Assembly: GCA_030066715.1 (NCBI GenBank)
Contig: JASJBC010000007.1
Span: 1-41,237, forward strand
Reading direction: 5' to 3'
From: Acidimicrobiia bacterium
GTDB lineage: Bacteria; Actinomycetota; Acidimicrobiia; Spongiisociales; UBA5794
DNA length: 41,237 bases
Positions 21,914-31,139 of the stretch are shown here, one piece after another. The notes under the pieces were generated by a model. That model saw only the letters and a list, made by a program, of their open reading frames with translations, had not been told where the DNA came from and did not search any database. The stretch's first letter is position 1, and each line of letters opens with the position of its first letter. The translations under genes and the position numbers were made by a program.

Positions 21914-22876
21914 CTACTCGGAGGCTACTCCCAGGGCGCCGAGAAGTTGTGTTGCGGCGCTCCACGGGTCGACACTCCGGCCGGCTACCCGCCGAGTCAA
22001 CTCGGCCCATTCTCCGGCGGGGACGCTCGATCGAACCTGGTCCCGCAGCGAGGTCATGAGAGCAGACTCCATCTCCGCCACCAGCCTTCTGCTGCGGAGC
22101 TCGTCAAGACGTCCCGACGTCTTCAAGAAGACGCGGTGTTCCGCAATCGCTCGCCATAGCTCATCTACCCCTTCACCAGTGGAGGCCACCGTCGGCACGA
22201 TCGGGGGTGACCATTCCGACTGCTCCCCGAGTTCCAGCATCTGTGTCAGATCGCGCACCGTCTCACCGACCCCGGGACGGTCGGCCTTGTTGACTACGAA
22301 TATGTCCCCGATCTCGAGCAGCCCGGCCTTCGCCGCCTGCACGCTGTCACCCCAGCCCGGGTTGACGACCACCAACGTCGTGTCGGCGTTACCCGCAATC
22401 TCGACCTCGGCCTGACCCACTCCCACGGTTTCGATGGCGATCTCGGGGAACCCGATGCCATCCAGGAGAGCCACGACCCGCGGGGTCGCAGCCGCTATCC
22501 CCCCGAGGTGTCCGCGGCTGGCCATAGACCTGATGTAGACGCCGTGGTCGTCGATGTGGTCCTGCATGCGCACCCGGTCACCAAGCACGGCGCCCCCGCT
22601 GAACGGACTCGAGGGGTCGACCGCTACCACGGCCATTTCGTCGACCGACTCTCGTGCGGCAGCGATGAGGCGGCTGGTGATGGTCGACTTCCCGGCGCCG
22701 GGGGCCCCGGTGAGGCCGGTCGTCCATGCCTGCCCCCCGGCCGGAAACACTTCGGCGAGGATATCGGAAGCGATGCCGTCGCCGTTCTCGACGATGGTGA
22801 TGAGCCGCCCCAGGGCGCGCCGGTCGCCGGCGCGAGCATCGGGAATCAGAATCGCGGGATCGGAGAGGCGAGCCAT
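21914..22876 (-). CDS. meaB: Methylmalonyl-CoA mutase-associated GTPase (ArgK/MeaB family)
   Basis: 'GLTGAPGAGKSTITSRLI' P-loop; 'VAVDPSSPFSGGAVLGDRVRMQDH'; 'VNKADRPG'. Confidence 0.92.
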   Translation of the reverse strand: MARLSDPAILIPDARAGDRRALGRLITIVENGDGIASDILAEVFPAGGQAWTTGLTGAPGAGKSTITSRLIAAARESVDEMAVVAVDPSSPFSGGAVLGDRVRMQDHIDDHGVYIRSMASRGHLGGIAAATPRVVALLDGIGFPEIAIETVGVGQAEVEIAGNADTTLVVVNPGWGDSVQAAKAGLLEIGDIFVVNKADRPGVGETVRDLTQMLELGEQSEWSPPIVPTVASTGEGVDELWRAIAEHRVFLKTSGRLDELRSRRLVAEMESALMTSLRDQVRSSVPAGEWAELTRRVAGRSVDPWSAATQLLGALGVASE

Positions 22877-22931
22877 CGCCGCTGGAGCCTAGAGGAAAGC
22901 GATCGATGAGGAACTGACTGCGCCGGTTGGC

Positions 22932-23798
22932 TCAGACGCTGACGACTTCGGTGACCCCGGGAACCCGGTCTTGGAGGATCCGTTCGATACCGGCGGTGAG
23001 TGTCATCGTCGACAGCGGGCAGCCGCCACAGGCGCCGACCATCTGCAGGGTCACTTTGCCGCCTTCGGTGCCGAGCAGGATCAAGTCGCCGCCGTCGGCC
23101 TGGAGGGCGGGGCGGATGTACTCGAGAGTCTCATTCAGCAGATCCAGGTCGATCGTCTCGGTACCCGGTTCGTCGAATTGGACGTCGGTGGGCGAAGCCA
23201 CCTCGATGATTGAACTCTGCTGCTCGGTGCTCATGTCTACTTCAATCGCTGGGGACGGCAAATCATTCCCGATTCGCACTATCAGTGTAGGGGAAAATAC
23301 CTCGCTGATTCCCAACTCCGCAGCACCGGCCATGATCTCGTCGTCGGTCAGCCATCCCGCAATCATTTCCGCCTTCGCCGGCGTATGTACGCGATACAAG
23401 TGATACCAATGACGCAGCGGCCCGAGCTTGATCTCGGCGTCACCAATGTCTGTTGTCTCGGCTCCACTGATGGGAAAACGAGCGACGGCACCGTCAATCT
23501 CCAGGGCAAGACCTCCGATGATGTCGATGGAGACAGCGTCATCTCCGCCTCCCCAGCGCGCACCGAGCAACCAGGCGGATTCCCACGGCGGCGTACTTTG
23601 GCGCACCTCATGATCCGGGAAGATCAGCTCGATGACACTGCGGCCTGCAGGGTCGACGACGAAGTCGATGTCGCCGACCGGAACGTCAAAGCCTTCGATG
23701 GCGAGGAGCGCGCTTCCTCCGACGTTGTAGGCCACATCGGCAGCGTCGAGCAGCGCGGTGATCTCGACCAGTGCGGATTCGACGTGTGCGGGCAGCAT
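22932..23798 (-). CDS. N-terminal nucleotidyltransferase-like domain fused in frame to a C-terminal NifU Fe-S scaffold domain
   Basis: Start MLPAHVESALVEI 2 nt after the spoIID-like stop; 'YNVGGSALLAIEGFDVPVGDIDFVVD' (GG[S]..DxD) and 'ALQADGGDLILLGTEGGKVTLQMVGACGGCPLSTMTL' (CxxC). Confidence 0.7.
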   Translation of the reverse strand: MLPAHVESALVEITALLDAADVAYNVGGSALLAIEGFDVPVGDIDFVVDPAGRSVIELIFPDHEVRQSTPPWESAWLLGARWGGGDDAVSIDIIGGLALEIDGAVARFPISGAETTDIGDAEIKLGPLRHWYHLYRVHTPAKAEMIAGWLTDDEIMAGAAELGISEVFSPTLIVRIGNDLPSPAIEVDMSTEQQSSIIEVASPTDVQFDEPGTETIDLDLLNETLEYIRPALQADGGDLILLGTEGGKVTLQMVGACGGCPLSTMTLTAGIERILQDRVPGVTEVVSV

Positions 23799-23800
23799 TG

Positions 23801-25087
23801 TCACCTCGGTTGCCAGCGAATGCGGCGGAAGAGCGGTGAATCGTACACCGCCCCGCTGGGGCCAACGATCACCAACCCGGATCCGGACCGGCGGAAGACC
23901 CACTCCCCGGCCGGCACCTCGACCGGGTCGAAGCCCGGAGCCTCCAAGACAAACGGCCCGTCGGCGAGGACTTCGATGGCAGGCTGCTCGACGAGGAGGC
24001 CGACACGGACCGTCGCCGGCAGTCTGCCGGCTCCGTCGCTCGGTTCCAGGCCGTAGTAGTGGTCCAGGATGGATTCGTACGACGATCCCCCGCTCGCCAT
24101 CGCCATTGCGCCCCATTGGCTCATACCCACCCCGTGTCCCCAACCTTCCCCTACAACGGTCAGGGTGCCCGTCGCCCCTGTCTCCCCCGGAGGCAGCAGC
24201 CGATGCCGCTCGGGACGTGGCGGCTCGTATCCCACCTCGAAGCTGTAGGACAGCACGGTCTGCGGCCAGCGTCCCCCCGTCGGACGGGCAGCCGGCATGA
24301 GGCCGGGGTACAGGTCGGGACCGTGCACGTTGAAGATGGCGCGAAACCGCGTCGCCGGTATTGGGGTCACACCTTGCTCGGTGCGAACCTCCACGGATTC
24401 GGGCCCGTTGCCCTCGCCGGGGCTGCGTAGCGACACGTCTTCGATGCGGGCACCGAAGTCGTAGCCGCTCCGGGCGAACACCCGCTGAAAGACATCGGTC
24501 GTCACGACGAGTTCCCAGCGCTCATACGGCGTGTAGGCAAGCTCCGGAGAATCCACCGCCTCCAGATAGGGCACACCAGCGCCACCCCAGATGTCCTGGA
24601 CCGAACGGGTACGCGAACCTGCGCTCGACGAGTACAAGGCCTGCGCCGGCGAACCCTCGTACACGAGGATCTCACCCCCGGTTCTGTTCACAGCCGTCGC
24701 CCAGGCATCGGCCGCGCCCCCCGGGCCGCGGTAGACCTGACAGAACTGGGAGGCGCAGATGTCGTAGTCGTACTTGGTGCCGTTGATAGAGCGACCACGA
24801 AACAGCGTCCACGCCAGGTAGGTCCTCGCCGCCACCGCCTGGGCGGCAAGCGATTCATCGGGCCACGACGATGGGACTTCCGTGATGCCGAGCAGGTACC
24901 GATCGATCGTGGTTTCTTCGACCGCAGCGAGGCCAGCGTGATGGGACGTGATGTCGAGCGTGCCTTCATAAGCGCCGCGCCCCAGGCTGAGCGTGGTCCC
25001 GGCCTCCGGCGTCAGCGACACCGCCTCCACCTGTTGGGAAACGATCGTGACCGAACCGGGACCAACGGCGGGAGCCGCAAGCAGCAT
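23801..25087 (-). CDS. SpoIID/LytB domain protein (start may lie further upstream)
   Basis: 'YLLGITEVPSSWPDESLAAQAVAARTYLAW' SpoIID signature; 'GWGHGVGMSQWGAMAMA'; in-frame hydrophobic residues precede the annotated ATG. Confidence 0.85.
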   Translation of the reverse strand: MLLAAPAVGPGSVTIVSQQVEAVSLTPEAGTTLSLGRGAYEGTLDITSHHAGLAAVEETTIDRYLLGITEVPSSWPDESLAAQAVAARTYLAWTLFRGRSINGTKYDYDICASQFCQVYRGPGGAADAWATAVNRTGGEILVYEGSPAQALYSSSAGSRTRSVQDIWGGAGVPYLEAVDSPELAYTPYERWELVVTTDVFQRVFARSGYDFGARIEDVSLRSPGEGNGPESVEVRTEQGVTPIPATRFRAIFNVHGPDLYPGLMPAARPTGGRWPQTVLSYSFEVGYEPPRPERHRLLPPGETGATGTLTVVGEGWGHGVGMSQWGAMAMASGGSSYESILDHYYGLEPSDGAGRLPATVRVGLLVEQPAIEVLADGPFVLEAPGFDPVEVPAGEWVFRRSGSGLVIVGPSGAVYDSPLFRRIRWQPR

Positions 25088-25119
25088 CAGGGAAAGGAGA
25101 AGGGCAGTGACGTCTGCTC

Positions 25120-26367
25120 CTATCGGTCGATGTCGGCCCCGAGCGAGGCGAGAACCTCGACGAACCCGTCGTAGCCCCGGTCTATGTGCTCGGCATCACG
25201 AATGATCGTCTCTCCATCCGCCGACAACCCGGCGATCGTGAGTGCTGCCGCTGCTCGGATGTCACAGCCGTCTACCTCGCAACCTGAGAGGTTGTCGACT
25301 CCACGGATCACCACGTGCTGCCCGTCGGCGTGAACATCTGCGCCCATCCGGTTCAGCTCACCGATGTACCGGAAACGGGCCGCGTAGACGTTCTCGGTGA
25401 CGAGCGAGGTCCCGGTCGCTTTCGCCAGGAAAGCCACCATCTGGGGATGCATATCCGTGTGGAAGCCCGGGTACGGCAGAGTTGCGATGTCCTGTGCGTT
25501 GGGCCGCTCCGGGCCTGACACCGTGAAGGTGTCGGCGCCGCGGACGACCGTGCACCCGGCAGCCTCCATCTTGCGCAGCTCCATGCGCAGGAAGTCCGGG
25601 TCGCAGCCGTTCACCTGCAGGGTCCCGCCGGTCGCAGCAGCGGCAAGGGCGTAGGTCCCGGCGACGAGACGATCGGCCACGACGGTGTGATCGGCTGGGT
25701 GCAGCTCCGGGACTCCGTACACCTCGATCGTCGACGTGCCGGCGCCACGGACGTCGGCGCCCATCGCATTGAGCAGATTGGCGAGGTCGGCGAGTTCGGG
25801 TTCCCGGGCTGCGTTGCCGATGACGGTGCTCCCCTTGGCGAGGACGGCGGCAAGCAGAAGGTTCTCCGTCGCCCCAACGCTCGGGAACTCGAGAAAGATC
25901 TCCGTGCCCGTGAGCCCGTTGGGAGCGGTCGCGTTGAGCACCCCGTGGCGAAGCTCGAACTCTGCGCCCATCTGCTCCAATCCCTGGATATGCATGCCGA
26001 TCGGCCGCGATCCAAAATCGTCACCGCCGGGCTGGGCGACCCGAGCCGCACCACCGCGGGCAAGCAGCGCGCCGAGGACGAGGATGGAGGCCCGCATCCT
26101 CCTCACCAAGTCGAGTGGCGCCTCCGGATTGAGCTTGTCCGGAACGTCGACCGTGATCACCGATCCGTTGCGGGTGCACGCAGCGCCGATGTGCTCGAGG
26201 ACTTCGCCCATGATGTCGACATCGAGGATGCCCGGCACGTTGTCGAGCCGGTACCGGCCCGGGGCCAGCAGCATCGCCACCATGTGCTTGAGCACGGCGT
26301 TCTTCGCCCCGTGGACGGTCACTTCTCCTGAGATCGGGTTCCCGCCGACGACTCTGATGGAATCCAT
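25120..26367 (-). CDS. murA: UDP-N-acetylglucosamine 1-carboxyvinyltransferase
   Basis: Start MDSIRVVGGNPISGEVTVHGAKNAVLK; EPSP-like inside-out barrel repeats; TAGACT-N7-ATG upstream. Confidence 0.92.
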   Translation of the reverse strand: MDSIRVVGGNPISGEVTVHGAKNAVLKHMVAMLLAPGRYRLDNVPGILDVDIMGEVLEHIGAACTRNGSVITVDVPDKLNPEAPLDLVRRMRASILVLGALLARGGAARVAQPGGDDFGSRPIGMHIQGLEQMGAEFELRHGVLNATAPNGLTGTEIFLEFPSVGATENLLLAAVLAKGSTVIGNAAREPELADLANLLNAMGADVRGAGTSTIEVYGVPELHPADHTVVADRLVAGTYALAAAATGGTLQVNGCDPDFLRMELRKMEAAGCTVVRGADTFTVSGPERPNAQDIATLPYPGFHTDMHPQMVAFLAKATGTSLVTENVYAARFRYIGELNRMGADVHADGQHVVIRGVDNLSGCEVDGCDIRAAAALTIAGLSADGETIIRDAEHIDRGYDGFVEVLASLGADIDR

Positions 26368-26470
26368 TGCGAGGAGTCTACGTGGGGGCGGCGCAAAAGC
26401 AGCCTCTCCGGTGGCGGCTCTGTTCGGGAGCAACCCAGCTAGCCTCCCGAACGGATCGAGAAAGAGGAAC

Positions 26471-26920
26471 ATGCGCGTCGCCATTGGATCTGACCACGCT
26501 GGTTTTGAGCTCAAGGAATACTTGAAGGACTACATCGCAGACGGCGGACACAGCGTCCTGGATCTCGGGACCGATTCGACCGAGTCTGTCGACTTCCCGG
26601 ACTACGCGGCCGCAGTAGGCAGGGCCGTCCTGGCAGGTCGGGCCGACCGCGGCATCGTTGTCTGTGGTTCAGGAGCAGGTGCCGCGATCGCTGCCAACAA
26701 ACTCGACGGGATCCGCTGCGCCCAGGCGTGCGACACATACACCGCACATCAAGCAGTCGAGCACGACGACATCAACGTCCTCGCTCTGGCGGCACGGGTG
26801 ACCGGAGTTGCCGTCGCTGAGGAAATCGTCACGGCCTATCTCGGCGCAGAGTTCATCCAGGATGAGCGGTTCATCCGACGGCTCAACAAGGTTCTCGAGT
26901 TGGAGAGAAACCGCAAGTAG
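26471..26920 (+). CDS. rpiB: Ribose-5-phosphate isomerase B (standalone paralogue)
   Basis: 'MRVAIGSDHAGFELKEYLKDYI', 'GIVVCGSGAGAAIAANK' with catalytic Cys; SD GAAAGAGGAAC. Confidence 0.92.
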   Translation: MRVAIGSDHAGFELKEYLKDYIADGGHSVLDLGTDSTESVDFPDYAAAVGRAVLAGRADRGIVVCGSGAGAAIAANKLDGIRCAQACDTYTAHQAVEHDDINVLALAARVTGVAVAEEIVTAYLGAEFIQDERFIRRLNKVLELERNRK

Positions 26921-27006
26921 TCGACCGCTCCCGCGACGATCTAGGATTCCTGCGCCGTGACTGAGCCCTGGAACGACACCACAATGCTGATCGCCGGAGT
27001 CCACTG

Positions 27007-27885
27007 ATGCCGCCGCGACCAATACTTGCAGCCGGCGGCGTCCTCTACCGGGACGGATACCCCGACAGTGGGCCCGAATTCCTGCTTGTGCATCGGAACC
27101 GGTATCACGACTGGTCCTTGCCCAAGGGCAAGCTCGATCGCAACGAGAGCTTCGAGGACGCTGCTGTACGCGAGATCCGCGAGGAGACCGGATTCAAGAG
27201 CCAGCGCAAGGATTACCTCGGTGCAGTCACCTACGAGACGAACCGCAGCCGGCTGAAGCTGGTCAAGTACTGGCTGATGAAGGCCAAGAAGGGTCGCTTC
27301 CAGCCAAACGAAGAGGTCGATCGCATCGAATGGGTCGGTATCCACGGCGCCCAGGCGCTGCTGACATACAACCGCGATGCCCGGCTGGTCGAGCGTGCTC
27401 ACTCGCTGCTCACCAACCCGACATCGACCCGCATCTACCTGGTGCGTCACGGCAACGCCGGCGTTCGCTCCAAGTGGAAGGGCCCGGACAAGAAGCGTCC
27501 CCTGACGGAGAAGGGTCAGCAGCAATCGCTCGGCGTGGCCGAGATCCTCGCCCGCCACCCGGTAACGGAGATCTGGTCGAGCCCGGCACTGCGGTGCATC
27601 GAGACCGTAGGACCAACGTCGGACCACACGGAGACCGAGATCCAGGTGACCAAACTCCTGAAGGAGTTCACGGAACTCGATGTCATCTACGAGTACCTGA
27701 GCACTCTGGGTCCCGGATCCATCGCATTGAGCTCACACAAGGATTGGATCGGGCCCCTGCTCAAGGATCTGGACTCCCGGGGCGTGCGCCTGCGCGGCAC
27801 GCGGAAGTGGCCCAAGGCGTCCATTTGGGTTCTCGATCTCGCCGACGGCAAGGTCGTATCCGGGTTCTACGAGGGACGCGGCTAG
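27007..27885 (+). CDS. Nudix hydrolase with C-terminal histidine phosphatase domain (MutT1-like)
   Basis: Nudix box 'GKLDRNESFEDAAVREIREETGF'; 'IYLVRHGNAG' RHG motif; same architecture as mycobacterial MutT1. Confidence 0.88.
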   Translation: MPPRPILAAGGVLYRDGYPDSGPEFLLVHRNRYHDWSLPKGKLDRNESFEDAAVREIREETGFKSQRKDYLGAVTYETNRSRLKLVKYWLMKAKKGRFQPNEEVDRIEWVGIHGAQALLTYNRDARLVERAHSLLTNPTSTRIYLVRHGNAGVRSKWKGPDKKRPLTEKGQQQSLGVAEILARHPVTEIWSSPALRCIETVGPTSDHTETEIQVTKLLKEFTELDVIYEYLSTLGPGSIALSSHKDWIGPLLKDLDSRGVRLRGTRKWPKASIWVLDLADGKVVSGFYEGRG

Positions 27886-28532
27886 ACCCCGATCCAGGAC
27901 GCCGTCGCCGTCGCCAGATCGGCAATCACCTCATCGTGGGTTCGACCCGTCCGCTTGGGGACCTGGAACGAGTGGTCCCCGTCCGGAATCACCTCGACGG
28001 TCGCCTGCGGAAGCCTCTTCACGAGAGACTCGACCAGCTCCGGTGGACTGAGCCGGTCCCTCGTCCCCGCAAAGAAGAGTTGCGGAACCCGGATGCGCTC
28101 CAGGTGAGACGTGTCACGCGGTTCGGTCTTCCCCAACGCAACCAGGGGATATCCATAGAACACGAGGCCGGCGGCGAGCCAGCCGTCGTCGCCAACCAGG
28201 TGCGATCCGACCCGACCCCCCATCGACTTGCCGGCAACGTACACGCGGTCGAAGTAGGTGGCGGCCCGGTCGGCGGCGGCGTGATGCACCTCGAGGAGCT
28301 TCGGCATCCGATCCGGAGCCTTGCGCCCCTCCTCGGTGTAGGCGTAGTTGAAAGTCATGACACCGAGTCCGGCAGCGGCCAGCGCCGTGCGCAACGTCAC
28401 CATGAACGGATGGTCCTGACCTGCTCCGGCACCGTGAGCCAGCAGTATGCCGGCGGAGGAATCCTCCGGTGGCTCGAGCCGTGCCGTCACCTTCTGCCCG
28501 GTTCCCCATTTGATCACCAGTCGTCGTGCCAT
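27882..28532 (-). CDS. Alpha/beta hydrolase (dienelactone-hydrolase/TEX30-like)
   Basis: 'ILLAHGAGAGQDHPFM', 'YVAGKSMGGRVGSHL', 'DGDHSFQVPKRTG'. Confidence 0.82.
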   Translation of the reverse strand: MARRLVIKWGTGQKVTARLEPPEDSSAGILLAHGAGAGQDHPFMVTLRTALAAAGLGVMTFNYAYTEEGRKAPDRMPKLLEVHHAAADRAATYFDRVYVAGKSMGGRVGSHLVGDDGWLAAGLVFYGYPLVALGKTEPRDTSHLERIRVPQLFFAGTRDRLSPPELVESLVKRLPQATVEVIPDGDHSFQVPKRTGRTHDEVIADLATATASWIGV

Positions 28533-28566
28533 GTGCTGAGGCTACATCGAGTACCTTTGACCTATG
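28530..28566. promoter_or_regulatory. Divergent leaderless promoter pair (start codons 31 bp apart)
   Basis: Minus: TAGCCT (28544-28539)-N6-ATG. Plus: TACCTT (28552-28557)-N6-ATG (28564). Confidence 0.6.
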
Positions 28567-29256
28567 AGCGTTCACATCTTTCCGGACCCCGAAGCATTGG
28601 CCACAGCGACCGCAAACCACATCGCCGATGTCGTCGCCGAGGCCGATCGCATGATCACGCTCGGTCTTGCCGGCGGAGGAACACCAGCCGCCACCTATCA
28701 GAAGCTCGCCGGAGGATCCCTTGATTGGAGCAAGGTGGTCATGTGGCTCGGCGACGAGCGCTGGGTCCCACACGATCATGCCGAGTCGAACACGAGAATG
28801 GCCCGCGAAACTCTGGTCGATCCCGTGCTCGGCCGGTTCCTCGCTCCCAACACGGCATTCGGTGCACCGGAAGACGCCGCAGCCGACTACTCGCAGACAC
28901 TGAACGACGTGTTTCACCAGGGACGGCCTGATCTCGTGCTGCTCGGAATCGGCGACGATGGGCACACCGCCTCGCTGTTCCCCGGCACCGACGCCTTGGA
29001 GGCCGAGTCCGGTGTCTACCTGGCGAGTTGGGTGGAGCAGAAGAACACCTGGCGGTTGACGGCGTCCATGCCGCTCCTATGGAGTGCCCGCGAAATCGTC
29101 TTCCTCGTCCAGGGGCAGAGCAAGGCGCAGATCCTCTCTCAAATCGTCGACGACGGTGATCCTTACCCGGCGCAGCGGGTCGCCCAAGGGGCGGACAACG
29201 TGCGCTGGATGGTCGATGCAGCGGCTGCCGGCAGGCTGCGGTCAGTCCCCCGCTGA
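28564..29256 (+). CDS. pgl: 6-phosphogluconolactonase
   Basis: 'MITLGLAGGGTPAATYQKLAG', 'GDERWVPHDHAESNTRMARETL', 'LLGIGDDGHTASLFPGT'. Confidence 0.92.
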   Translation: MSVHIFPDPEALATATANHIADVVAEADRMITLGLAGGGTPAATYQKLAGGSLDWSKVVMWLGDERWVPHDHAESNTRMARETLVDPVLGRFLAPNTAFGAPEDAAADYSQTLNDVFHQGRPDLVLLGIGDDGHTASLFPGTDALEAESGVYLASWVEQKNTWRLTASMPLLWSAREIVFLVQGQSKAQILSQIVDDGDPYPAQRVAQGADNVRWMVDAAAAGRLRSVPR

Positions 29257-30006
29257 CCTGACGTAGCGCAACTCAACTCCGTCACCACTCAGCACCAGCT
29301 CATCGCCGACGAGGGCATAAGCGGCCACCAGTTCGAAGGCGCGGATGTACGTGATTTCGACGTTGCGCACGTCTGTTTGCTCGTCGCCGAGCGCATCTAC
29401 GCATTCGAGCTCCGTGAGCGTCGTCGCTCCCTCCAGCCAGACCCAGAGACCGTCGGCGAGCCGCACCGGATAGAAGTAGCCGTTGCAGCCGGCGAACCCG
29501 TCTACCGAATCGTGTTCGATGGTCAGCGTGATCGGATGGTCCGGAAGCGGCGCCAGGGTGCCGGCACCAACGGTTCCCGACTCGAGCAGCCAGTCACCGT
29601 GTGTGGGCAGGATCGGGGCAACAACCCCGCCGCGAACCGACTCGAGGAAGACTCGCACAATCGGGTCGTCCGACTCGATTCCCTTGGTGGCTTCGGCGAT
29701 CGCATCGTTGATGAGGACAACATCACAGTCGAGCTCGGCGACTCTCGCGTCGAGTTCTGCGCCGCGGGAATTCAGCTCCGCGATCTCTGCGGGCAGCTTG
29801 TCCGGGTCCCCACCCGTGGCCCCGATGTCAGTCTCCAGCAGGGTGTACACGTAGTCGTTCACGAGTTCGATGCCGACGGGGACCAGCCACTCGCAGGTCT
29901 CGACCTCCTCCGGTGCTTCCACATTGACAATGGGATCGGTGCAACCGGCGGACAAAAGCAGCAGCGGCAGAACCGCCATCATGATGGTTCTGCCGCTGCG
30001 AATCAT
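29242..30006 (-). CDS. Lipoprotein with META-like domain
   Basis: Lipobox 'LLLLSAGC'; 'DSVDGFAGCNGYF' META motif; TAGAGT-N6-ATG. Confidence 0.7.
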   Translation of the reverse strand: MIRSGRTIMMAVLPLLLLSAGCTDPIVNVEAPEEVETCEWLVPVGIELVNDYVYTLLETDIGATGGDPDKLPAEIAELNSRGAELDARVAELDCDVVLINDAIAEATKGIESDDPIVRVFLESVRGGVVAPILPTHGDWLLESGTVGAGTLAPLPDHPITLTIEHDSVDGFAGCNGYFYPVRLADGLWVWLEGATTLTELECVDALGDEQTDVRNVEITYIRAFELVAAYALVGDELVLSGDGVELRYVRSAGD

Positions 30007-30041
30007 GATCGAACTCTAGGAGCGTCGCTCCGCAAGTTCTC

Positions 30042-30410
30042 CTACTCGAAGATTCCCTGGTTCTTGAACTCCTCGATCATCAACTCACCGAGGAATCCGT
30101 CCGCGGTGAGGTTGTCCAGACGAGCCACGAACAGCTCCTCCATCTCGGCGTCGCTGCATCCGAGCGAGTCGGCCTGTGCCTCGAGTTCCTCAAACCTCTG
30201 CTCCATGTCGGAGATGAAGGCGGGCTCCTCTTCTCCCATGGCCGCAGCCTCTTCCAGGGTCATGCTGTCGATCTCGTCGATCACGTCCTGGAAGGCATCG
30301 ATCGCCTGATCGGCGACGTCCTCGCAGGAGCCGGCCGAACCGGCGTCATCGCCGCCACACGCGGCGGCAACGAGGCCGAGCGCGGCAATGAGAATCACGA
30401 ACTTGCGCAT
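30042..30410 (-). CDS. Small lipoprotein of unknown function
   Basis: Start MRKFVILIAALGLVAAACGGD (lipobox); acidic mature protein; GAGGGGAAG SD. Confidence 0.65.
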   Translation of the reverse strand: MRKFVILIAALGLVAAACGGDDAGSAGSCEDVADQAIDAFQDVIDEIDSMTLEEAAAMGEEEPAFISDMEQRFEELEAQADSLGCSDAEMEELFVARLDNLTADGFLGELMIEEFKNQGIFE

Positions 30411-30587
30411 TGCGGGTCTTCCCCTCGATAGCTGAAAACGGTGTCCCTCCCACCGCAGCAGGACCGCGGCAGCCGGAACCCTACTCCTTGTCGGCCAAAT
30501 TCGGGCAGCATTTAGTCGGAGTTCAAGAGAAGCCGCAGACACCCTTCTGGGATCGGGGATCGACTCACGCGAGGAGGTCGCATCTCA

Positions 30588-30869
30588 CTAGAGGTTGGCC
30601 GGAACGCCGAACTCCACGTCGTCGATGATTCCCACGATGACTGCCCGGATCGGTCCGGTGGTCAAACCGAACATCTGCCGGGCCGAATTACCTTCATCCA
30701 TGATCAGCACATGCTCTCCGACCCCGGCGCCGACCCTGTCCACCGCAATGGTGTACCCGCTAGTTGTGCCGTCTGCGTTCAAGTAGTCGCAGATCATCAG
30801 CTTCTTGTTGTCGTAGAAGGGGAAGTTGATCGTCGAGACCACGTTCCCGGCTACAACGCCGACCTTCAC
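30588..30869 (-). CDS. BMC-P pentameric shell (vertex) protein, EutN/CcmL family
   Basis: 'MKVGVVAGNVVSTINFPFYDNKKLMICDYL...AVDRVGAGVGEHVLIMDEGNSARQMFG...VIVGIIDDVE' is the EutN/CcmL signature. Confidence 0.92.
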   Translation of the reverse strand: MKVGVVAGNVVSTINFPFYDNKKLMICDYLNADGTTSGYTIAVDRVGAGVGEHVLIMDEGNSARQMFGLTTGPIRAVIVGIIDDVEFGVPANL

Positions 30870-31138
30870 GACGTCACCTCTACCTCATCGACGATCCCGA
30901 CGATGGCGTGATCGACGGGGACAAAACGCTCCGGCATCGCCTCGGCCGCCTCCCGGGAACTGACGTAGTACACCAGCTCACCGGGACCGGCCATGTGCAC
31001 CGCATCCGCAGCCACGATCTCGGCTCCGACCGGCTCCTGGTACTTGTCGAGAGGTTGCACGATGAGAAAGCGAACGCCTTCGAGTCCCTTCGACTTGATT
31101 GTCGCTACGACCGTTCCCTTCACCCTGGCGAGTTGCAT
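30866..31138 (-). CDS. BMC-P pentameric shell protein, EutN/CcmL family (divergent paralogue)
   Basis: 'MQLARVKGTVVATIKSKGLEGVRFLIVQPLD...VAADAVHMAGPGELVYYVSSREAAEAM...IVGIVDEVEV'. Confidence 0.88.
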   Translation of the reverse strand: MQLARVKGTVVATIKSKGLEGVRFLIVQPLDKYQEPVGAEIVAADAVHMAGPGELVYYVSSREAAEAMPERFVPVDHAIVGIVDEVEVTS

Positions 31139-31139
31139 C

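Noticed and set aside
21150-22415. 421-aa plus-strand ORF
   Set aside because: Antisense shadow of the enoyl-CoA hydratase and meaB.
23799-24143. N-terminal 115 residues of the 403-aa ORF containing the NTase-NifU protein
   Set aside because: Overlaps the 3' end of the SpoIID-like CDS and is Arg/Gly-rich; the credible start is MLPAH at 23798.
27330-28724. 464-aa plus-strand ORF
   Set aside because: Out-of-frame and antisense reading across the MutT1-like gene, the hydrolase and pgl; no recognisable motifs.
28564-29256. 6-phosphogluconolactonase as an additional BMC cargo enzyme
   Set aside because: Starts directly with the conserved core (MSVHIFPDPEALATATANHIADVV) with no extension, lies on the opposite strand and is separated from the BMC operon by two lipoprotein genes.
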